A stretch of 64,000 bases of DNA from Cordilura impudica (lineage: Eukaryota > Arthropoda > Insecta > Diptera > Scathophagidae): assembly GCA_963682025.1 (NCBI GenBank), contig CAVMKG010000281.1, positions 186,001 through 250,000 of the forward strand, written 5' to 3'. Below are positions 56,401-64,000 of the stretch, one piece after another; the first letter of the stretch is position 1, and every line of letters starts with the position of its first letter. Made by a program: the position numbers and the translations under genes. Under the pieces are notes generated by a model, which was not told where the DNA came from, ran no database searches, and worked only from the letters and a program-made list of their open reading frames with translations.

Positions 56401-57535
56401 AAATATGAAATATGAAATATGAAATATGAAATATGAAATATGAAATATGAAATATGAAATATGAAATATGAAATATGAAATATGAAATATGAAATATGAA
56501 ATATGAAATATGAAATATGAAATATGAAATATGAAATATGAAATATGAAATATGAAATATGAAATATGAAATATGAAATATGAAATATGAAATAAGAAAA
56601 ATGAAAAGGAAAAATTAAAAATTAAAAATGAAAAATGAAAAATAAAAAATGAAAAAAATGAAAAATAAAAACCGAAAAATGAAAAATGAAAAATTAAAAA
56701 TAAAAAATTAAAAATGAATAAATTAAAAATGAATAAATTAAAAATGAATAAATTAAAAATGAAAAGCGAAAAATTAAAAATAAAAAAATAAAAACGAAAA
56801 ACGAAAAATAAAAACGAAAAAAGAAAAATGATAAATAAAAACGAAAAACGAACAATAAAAATTGAAAAATGAATACAGAAAAATGAAAAATAAAAAATGA
56901 AAAAGAAATATGAAAAATAAAAAATGCAAAATAAAAACTAAAAAACAAAAACGAAAAATGAAAACTGAAATTTGAAAAATGAAAAATTAAAAATACAAAT
57001 TTAAAAATAAAAATGAATAATAAAAAATAAAAAAATAAACATGAATATATTAAATAAAAAAATAAAAAATAAAAAATTAAAACTAAAAAATGGAAACAAA
57101 AAGTTAAAATTGAAAAATGAAAAATAAAATGAAAAATAAAACAATTAAAAATAAATAAAATGAAAAATAAAAAATAAAAATGAAAAACGAAACATTCAAA
57201 ATGAAATATGAAAAATAAAAAATTAAAAACATAAAATTGAAAATGAAAAATAAAAATGGGAAATGATAAATAAAAAATTAAAAATGATAAATAAAATATA
57301 AAAAATTTAAAATAAAAAGCGAAAAATTAAAAAAGAGAAATGAAAAAAAAAATAAAACTTAAAATTAAAAATTAAAAATAAAACCAAAATATGAAAAATA
57401 AAAAAAAAATGAATAATGAAAATAAAAATGAAAAATAATAAAATGAAAAACGAAAAATGAATGAAAAACGAAAAATTTAAAACTGACCGGTTGGTATAAT
57501 AAATAATAATAAATAATCAATTCAATATGTGTGTT
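53454..57535 (+). mobile_element. Heptamer-array element, copy 3 (right end truncated)
   Basis: Starts GATGTGTAAACATCTATACG at 53454, then CAATACAATCACAAAAACA and GTAAGACGTAAGACAAAATC as in copy 1. After a 3.9-kb array comes ACTGACCGGTTGGTATAATA at 57481, the beginning of the right flank. The flank then departs from the other copies and no right inverted end is found, so the distal end is lost near 57535, just before the Penelope-like element. Confidence 0.7.
53590..57480 (+). repeat. Heptamer satellite array, 3.9 kb, with homogenised tracts
   Basis: Irregular ATGAAAA/ATAAAAA/ATTAAAA heptamers (53590-55140) change to nearly pure (ATTAAAA)n at 55140-55890 (about 106 units) and again at 55953-56097. 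A pure (ATGAAAT)n block of about 65 units follows at 56137-56593, then irregular heptamers to 57480. Small runs of pure ATGAAAA occur at 53927-53996. No gene. Confidence 0.9.
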
Positions 57536-57940
57536 ATTCGACCTTTTTGTTGTAATTTTAATATAAATAATATTTAAGCTCAAGGTCTGTGTTTTTATAA
57601 TTTTTTTTATTTGTTAAAAAAATATTTTCCAATATTTCGCCACCCACTGGATCAGGGATCTACAATTATATTTTACAAAACATCAAATTTTACATTAGAT
57701 AAACATACATTGTACCATTGTGTCACATCTAAACAGAATATAACCCACAAAAATATAAAAACATAAAAAGCAAACAAACTTACAATGAGGAACAATAATA
57801 AAAAAGACGTCACAAATGGTTTTACATTTAATATTGCACTAATTCTTAGTTCTATTTTTGTTTATTATATGCCTATATGATTTTGCTGAGCTTGTTTCTA
57901 AATCGCTCTTAAAATTCATCATCCATTTCAGCGTCTATGG
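57536..57940 (-). other. 3' region of the Penelope-like element, with stem-loop motif
   Basis: Non-coding. The minus strand at 57665-57630 reads CCCTGATCCAGTGGGTGG then CGAAATATTGG, a CTGAT-stem-CGAAA arrangement like the one at 48806. Confidence 0.5.
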
Positions 57941-59425
57941 TATTTTTCCTCTCTTTGCAATATCTCCACATTATCAAAGTTTGGTGTGTGCCCTTTATCT
58001 GCACAATGGGATGAAGGTGCCGTTTTTTGTGTAGATGTTTTATTTATATTTTTTAAGTCAGATTTATGTCCTGCTAATCTTGTTTTTATTTGTTTTTTGT
58101 TGTACCAACATATACTTTTTTACATACATTGGATTGGTCCCCGTTACACTTAATTTTGTAAATTACATTTGATTTTTCCATTTTACCTAAATTACTTTTG
58201 GTGTTCGAAAAAAGTTGTCGCAATGTATTTTCTGATCTCGGAGCTATTTTATAGTTTTCCTTATTATAAATTTCCGACTTTTCAGTTCTCTCTGATATTC
58301 CAGGCACATACATCATTGATTTATACCGTTTTTGGTTTTTATTTATTTCTCTTGATTGTTTGTTATTTATTGTTAGAAGTCTTCTTATAACCTTGTCCGG
58401 GAATGCATTTCTCTTTAAAATTTGTTCTATCTTCTTTATATTGTCCACGTGAAAAGTTTCATCGCTTATGGTTAAAAGCCTTTTTATCATGTTGTTGGCA
58501 GTGTTTATTATAATGTTTTTGGGCTGGCATGAATAAAAATTGGTTATTCTACCCGATGCTGTCGGGTTTTAGTACCAGTCTATTTTTAATTTGTTGTCCT
58601 TTCTAATCACCAGGGTATCCAGGTACGGTATTTGTCCATTTTTTCTTCTTCTAATGTAAATTTAATTTGTGTATGAAAACGGTTCAACTTCTCTAGCGTC
58701 TCAGTTATTGCACTGGTTTTTATAATCCCAAAAAGGTCGTCCACGTATTTTGTTAGGATCTTCGGCTTACAGTTCAATCTTTGAATGCAACGTTTCAAAG
58801 TTCCTCCATCACAATATATGCCGCAATAGGTGATGCCGGTGACCCCATTGGTAACCCCTTCCTTTGTGTGTATATTTTGTCATCATATTGAAAATACCGG
58901 TTTTCTTTAATACAAAACTGTAATATCTTAACAAATAAGTCTTTTGGTATCGTTGTAAGTTTCTCGATCTCCTCCCACTTTTCTTTGATCACGTCAATTG
59001 CAAAATCTACCGGTATGCTCGGAAATAACGATACTACGTCAAACGAAACCAATTTTTCGTCATCTTCTATTGCACAGTTATTCACCTTACTTCTAAATTG
59101 TACCGCATCCCTTACATTAAACTCTGAATCTACTGCTTTTTCAAGATTTGCATTAAAAACTTACATAATTCGCTGGATGGTGAGTTTACTGATGCACAGA
59201 TTGGTCTAAGTGGGAATCCTTCCTTGTGGGTCTTAGGTAACCCATAAATCCTTGGTGCAAAAGCCGCGTCATGTTTAAGTCTTCGTTTCTCTATCACAGA
59301 TATTATATTTAGGTTGTAAAGTTTATCCACCAATTCATTATTTTTCCTTTGTAAAGATGATGTAGGATCTTTATTGAGTCTTCTATAGGTCATCATATCG
59401 CTTAAAATATCATGAATCGTATCGA
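57941..59425 (-). pseudogene. Penelope-like element: reverse transcriptase plus GIY-YIG endonuclease
   Basis: On the minus strand, in order: DMMTYRRLNKDPTSSLQRKN (about 59410), APRIYGLPKTHKEGFPLRPI (59250), LVSFDVVSLFPSIP with the motif A Asp (59050), GLPMGSPASPIAA (58850) and the catalytic TKYVDDLFGI (58770). Then IIINTANNMIKRLLTI (58510), MMYVPGISER (58310), VIYKIKCNGDQSN with KKVYVGTT (58160-58095), and LAGHKSDL with TAPSSHCADKGH (58070-57990). The layout of YVDD reverse transcriptase followed by GIY-YIG nuclease is specific to Penelope-like elements. At least four frameshifts inactivate it. It is truncated at its 5' end near 59425. Confidence 0.9.
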
Positions 59426-59429
59426 TGGA

Positions 59430-59492
59430 CCTAAGACGAATTCTCTAAATGCATGGTCGGTCTAGACAGACTGTAATTTTTTGATTTGCTTT
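59430..59492 (-). mobile_element. Mini-me family A 5'-end fragment
   Basis: GGTCGGTCTAGACAGACTG and TAATTTTTTGATTTG are the reverse complement of the family A start, with one base of the palindrome changed. Confidence 0.6.
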
Positions 59493-60048
59493 TTTTTCTT
59501 AATTGTAATACATTTTTTCAAACATTTCATTGCAATTTAGAGCATTTTAGCGCTTTTTGAGGTACTGTCTTGCTCTTTTTTTCTTGGAAAAAGTCAACCT
59601 CGTTGCGATATAGATCCCCTCTAATTAAAAATTTATTTTATTATAATTTTATTATGTAATCATAATTTTATACAAATTTTTCAGTAATTAAATTTAATAA
59701 ATTCGATACAATTTCGAAAAACGTGAATTTCGAAAAAAGAACATAATCTGTAAACTGCTTTGAAAAAAAAATTGCTTTTCCTATTTTTTTTTTTTTTTTT
59801 TACAATAATCGAATAACAAAATTAAGTACATTCATCGCTTTGTATTCAATAAAAAAAATTATTGAAATACACATACATTTTGAAAGGGATTTTTATAGAG
59901 CCCAGAGTATAAGATTTTATTTAACTCTTAAACAAAAATAAAAATATTTAAATAAAAATCGACTTTACGGCTGTAGATTTGGAAAAATTTTGTTTGCTTC
60001 ACGAAGATGGTTCAAAAAATATTCGCAAATGAAACCCACTAATTAAAA
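59493..60048. other. AT-rich non-coding DNA
   Basis: Nothing recognised; one T-run near 59785. Confidence 0.4.
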
Positions 60049-60424
60049 CTAGCAGATTCCAGCTCTCGAAATTCGAGCGCAAATTCTAGGAAATTTTATC
60101 TTTCATTAAATAAAGACCCTAAAAGTATGCTAATCAATTATACCCAATTCACAAATCAACACAAACAAAACCAACTCATTTTTATTACAAACATTAACTA
60201 ATTTAATGAACACACACATAGCATTGTATAATTTTATGTATGCGTTAGTAGCAACTTTCAATGCAATTTACTCAAACTAAAGGAACAAAATAAAAAATCT
60301 GTAGATCTGCAAATCGGCTAAATAGAAATACCTTTCAAATTACATACGTTTAGTCAAAATCGGGATAAAACGGTAGAACAAAACAGCAGTCACAAAAAAT
60401 CACTTAGCCTATTAATATTATAGA
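60049..60424 (-). mobile_element. Small non-autonomous Helitron, copy 3
   Basis: On the minus strand it starts TCTATAATATTAATAGGC at 60424 and ends GAATCTGCTAG at 60049, with A before and T after. CTCGAAATTCGAG at 60066 gives a clean hairpin upstream of the end. Length 376 bp. Confidence 0.85.
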
Positions 60425-60429
60425 TTTGG

Positions 60430-61026
60430 ATAATTCTCGCCGAAACGTATTTAATCCGTTTATTGTTAACCTGTTGTGAACTTTTTCACCATTTCGATAC
60501 GCAGAGTAGATGGAAAATGAACGTGGTATTTAATAATATTGTGCTTTATGTATATGGTCTGAAAAGATATGACCATATCTCTTCTTTTTCTATTCAACAT
60601 TATGGTATTATTTATGATAATCTACTAAAAATTAGAGTTCTACAGTTCACGCATAAAATCATATATACATGCTAGCCAGAACAGCTTTATGAACGTCTTT
60701 ATTTATCGAGATCTAATAGGGGCAGAAGACTTTTATCTTTTAGACATCATAGCCTAGTGTCTGAGTGGCAATTCTCCATACATGTAATTGGAATTTGGAA
60801 TTTAATTCCAAAAAAATATTTTTAATTTTTTCTTACAACGAATTTTTTTATTACAATTAGAATATTGTTGTTTTTTGTTTGCTTTTTTTAATAAATTGTT
60901 AAATGTATGTAATTAAAATTAAAATTATATATTTTAAGTAATATTGTATGTGCGTTTCATACTGTAATATGAGACATACATAAGTGTTGTGTATGAAACA
61001 TCAAAAATAAATAAATAAATAAATAA
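60430..61026 (+). pseudogene. LINE 3' end: ORF2 C-terminus, UTR and AATA tail
   Basis: A 70-codon frame (60463-60675) reads NNIVLYVYGLKRYDHISSF and NLLKIRVLQFTHKIIYT. Past its stop the same frame continues EQLYERLYLSRSNRGRRLLS, FRHHSLVSEWQF and IGIWNLIPK to about 60820. This is the terminal domain of a CR1/jockey-like ORF2. A UTR with an AATAAATAAATAAATAAAT tail at 61007-61026 follows. It may be the same family as the LINE at 8761-10945, which lacks this part. Confidence 0.7.
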
Positions 61027-63425
61027 ATTTGGGGACCTAACGGAAATTTCCTAACTTTTATATACATAAGTATATGATTCAAAATTGAACACAAGATGGG
61101 TAAAAGGTTATTTAGTGCACTTACCCATTATAGTTGACGTGATTTAAAAAAAAAAACTGTTAGAAAGCTCAATTTCAACATAACATAACATACTGGAGTT
61201 AATAGACCACAACATTTTTAAGTGGTTTATCCATCGGGTTCATAACACTTTCCCTATTTGCCCATGAAAGGCAAATCTAAATCGTATCGAATTATTTTGT
61301 TAACAAAGATCAACTAATTCCGAACGTTGTGATATGCTTAAAACCTTTTCCTTAAAGAAAATGAGAAACAAACAAACAAGCAAAAACCTCAAATTGGCAA
61401 AAATCATTTTATTTATATAAATAAAGGCCTTTGTGTATCAATTTATCAATAATCCTCAATATGTTGAGCTACAAAAAAAAAAATGAATGAAGCTTATCCA
61501 GGTTCATTTCTATTTGCTCATTTATTTTCAACTCACCACTCGAATATTTGTTTTAGCTTTTTATGCAAAATGAAAAATGTTTATTGTAAATCCTTTGTGC
61601 AAACATTTGTCTGGTTTGTATTTTCAAATAAATTTACCTTTACATTAGATTGTAATATAACGAGATGTATTTTCTAAAATATTTACAATATTTTTCTTTC
61701 TATTTGTAACTATGGCCCAAGCTAAAACCTAAATTTTGCCGTACATACAAATGAAGGTAAAACATTGCATGCCTGAGAAGAGCCACATAACTTATTTTTT
61801 TTTATATGTGGGTGTGTGTGTGTGTGTATAAATAGTTTTCTTTTTCCTTTTGAATTTCCGTATTACAATACCAAATCGTTTGTCGATATATTATTCTCAC
61901 ACTTCTGACAGTTTGAAGAAGAGATTTAGAAAGAACAAGACAAAAATAACACCTGCATAGTTGGCACGCTACGAAGGAATGAATGAATAACATTTTGGAA
62001 AACATTGGTCATGCATCAGAGGTGAACAAGTTAGCTGAAAATATTACTTTGTTGTTGGTACATTTTAAATATCCAATGTTTGACATTTCTCTACCGTCAA
62101 TTAGATTGACTTTCTTTCCAAGTTAAAAACTCACAAAAAAAAAATATCTCAAACGGCCGTTTTAAGCAATTTTGACTACAGTAAAAAAACTGAATTAAAG
62201 TGATAACAAAATTAAGAACTAAGTTAACTCGAAAATGAGATTCTATGAACAATGGACTAAAAAGTGTTTATCAGAAACTAAGTATAAATATTAAATTGTA
62301 ATCAATTGGAATCATCTATAGTACTGAACAAAATAAAGTACGCAGTTTTTACTTTTATTTATTTAAGAGAATTACGCGTAAAGTGTTGGGATTATCTATC
62401 TATTACTACGTGAAGAAAATATTTTATTCCCTTTTTACGCAAAATATGAGTACGGAGGAGTGTTAAATTTGGCACAGTTATAACTAATGTAGATGAGAAA
62501 CGGAGAATGATATAATTTATGTATAATATGTTTTAAAAATATATTAAATAAAATAAAATAAAATATTTATAATAATTCGTTACACCCTGTTAAATTGTGT
62601 ATCGCATGCCCTGTGTTTAATTGTGAATTGATAAAATTGATTAGCATACCTTTAGGCTCATTTAAATATTCATAAATTTTTTATATATGCTATACAGATT
62701 AAAAAAACATAGAAAGAAAAAATTTTAATAAAATCGTCTTAAACAAATTTTAACTTAGGGCTCAACTATTATTTATTTTTAAAAATTTACTTTTATTTCC
62801 ACCAAGTTTTTTAAGATTTCATTCAATAAGATTAGTCGAACTTGATTTGTAGAAGCTATATGCTGAATGAAATGAGAAATCATTAATTGTTTTTGAGTTA
62901 TAGCTGAAAAACTAAGCAAACAAATATGAAGATAAGGTCATAAAAAAAGTTTGGCCTGAGAAAGCCAAATCCTTTGGAGGTTTTACTATACTGGCCTAGC
63001 AATTTCACTTTGGCTAGGAATTTTTCACCCCCAGACGACGAACCCGAAAATGTTCCACAGTGTTATTAGTGATGTATACACATTTTTGTTGCATGTTGTT
63101 GTTCTTTTTTTACATGTGAACGTTCAAAAACAACAAGTAAAAAAATGTGTATGCATCGCTGATATATATCTTCAGTGGTGGAAAAATTAATAACTAGGAA
63201 CGATCAACATTTTTGAATGTCTATTAAATGTTTATTTACTTGTAAATAAATAAAACTAAGCATAAATTTAAACATAAAGTACTTCAATGAGTTTAACAAA
63301 AATTTTTGTAAATTATCTATTCATTACTCCGTCAAAAAATAACGGGCCTGGATTATTCAACAAGTTTTTTACAAACTTCCGCAGGTATTGAGTATCAGGT
63401 TTCCTGAATTTTTCCTACACATCAT
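61027..63425. other. Non-coding DNA
   Basis: No gene recognised. A short match to the small Helitron family (ATTGATTAGCATACCTTTAG) lies at 62612-62670, and a TGTGTG run at 61812-61828. The rest may be host sequence. Confidence 0.4.
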
Positions 63426-64000
63426 TTTTATACCTTATACCACTATGTGGTTTGGGTGTAATGACTTTGTGCTACTGTTTGTAACAACCAAAAATATATC
63501 AAATCAGAATCACTTTTTGAGTTGATTTAACAATGTCCGTCCGTCCGTCCGTCCGTCCGTCCGTCCGTCCGTCCGTCCGTCCGTCTGTGTGTCCACGTAA
63601 ACCTTGTAATCAAACTGCAGGTCGCAAGTATGAACATATTTTGATGAAATTTGGTATGTAAGCTTTCATCGGCCATGGGATGAACGCTATTGAAATTGGT
63701 TAGAATCGGTCCATGTTCAGACCTAGCCCCCATACAAATGACCCCTATGAAATCAACATATATTGCCATAAGATCCAAATTGTCATATTAGATCTTACTT
63801 AAATTGGGTTTGTATGCATTCATTACATCCATTAATGAGTAGTGCAAAAATGATCCCTTTGGCCCCATATATACTGCTTCCCGACCTTCACTTAAATCTA
63901 TTAAAAACAAAAATATTGCACTGATTCTTCTCAAATTTTGTTTTTATATATTTTTGCAAAATACAAGAGACGTTACCAAACATGATCAGGATTGGTCCAT
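63426..64000 (-). mobile_element. Mini-me-like element A7, cut by the window end
   Basis: Reverse-strand family A copy: TTTTATACCTTATACCACTA, a long GTCC tract (63535-63587, about twelve units), ACTGCAGGTCGCAAGTATG, CATCGGCCATGGGATGAACG. It is still running at the window end. Confidence 0.85.

Noticed and set aside
61802..62005. 67-codon frame ending in THTHTH
   Set aside because: It ends in a TG/CA dinucleotide run and has no family resemblance.

Overview
The window looks like transposon-dense, AT-rich non-coding DNA from an insect nuclear genome, most probably a higher (brachyceran/calyptrate) fly. The reasons are the AT content, the absence of prokaryotic gene organisation, and the repeat families: GTCY-bearing Mini-me/DINE-1-like elements, Helitrons with CACGCCC minisatellites, Tc1, hAT and piggyBac relics, Penelope-like elements and CR1/jockey-type LINEs. 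I found no convincing host exon, tRNA, rRNA or CRISPR. Every recognisable protein fragment belongs to a mobile element and almost all are broken by stops, frameshifts or truncation. The species assignment is inference.

Layout, first half. 1-0.8 kb: truncated piggyBac-like transposase. 0.8-2 kb: inverted-repeat MITE fused to dispersed repeat R3. 2.58-5.96 kb: a Mini-me-like element split by a 2.8 kb Helitron (2984-5761) that carries minisatellites and a GC-rich tandem repeat. 6-8.6 kb: nothing recognised. 8.6-10.95 kb: LINE with a Mini-me insertion, then a Tc1 transposase tail. 12.75-19.35 kb: two copies of an unnamed repeat (R900) flanking a Tc1 element (13783-18522), itself interrupted by a CR1-like LINE. 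20.69-23.58 kb: reverse-strand Helitron with a nested Mini-me. 24.5-26.4 kb: Mini-me family A and B copies. 26.8-28.8 kb: two Helitron 5' ends and a Helitron helicase C-terminus. 29.3-31.6 kb: fold-back element with long arms, holding a small Helitron and an unclassified transposon-protein relic. 32.3-33.2 kb: a second unclassified repeat-protein relic.

Layout, second half. 33.8-35.4 kb: free heptamer array. 37.6-40.6, 50.3-51.4 and 53.45-57.5 kb: three copies of an apparently undescribed element whose interior is a heptamer satellite of very different length; two copies keep 14-bp terminal inverted repeats. 42.0-42.7 and 44.45-45.66 kb: two short hAT elements with 8-bp target duplications. 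46.6-50.1 kb: a second R3 copy interrupted by a Penelope-like element (itself holding a Mini-me) and by a 416-bp MITE. 57.6-59.4 kb: a reverse-strand Penelope-like element. 60.0-61.0 kb: another small Helitron and a LINE 3' end. 63.4 kb to the end: a further Mini-me copy.

The main value of the window is its nesting. Paired empty and filled sites fix the ends of several elements and give a relative chronology. Most element ends given here were found by eye from repeated copies and may be off by a few bases.
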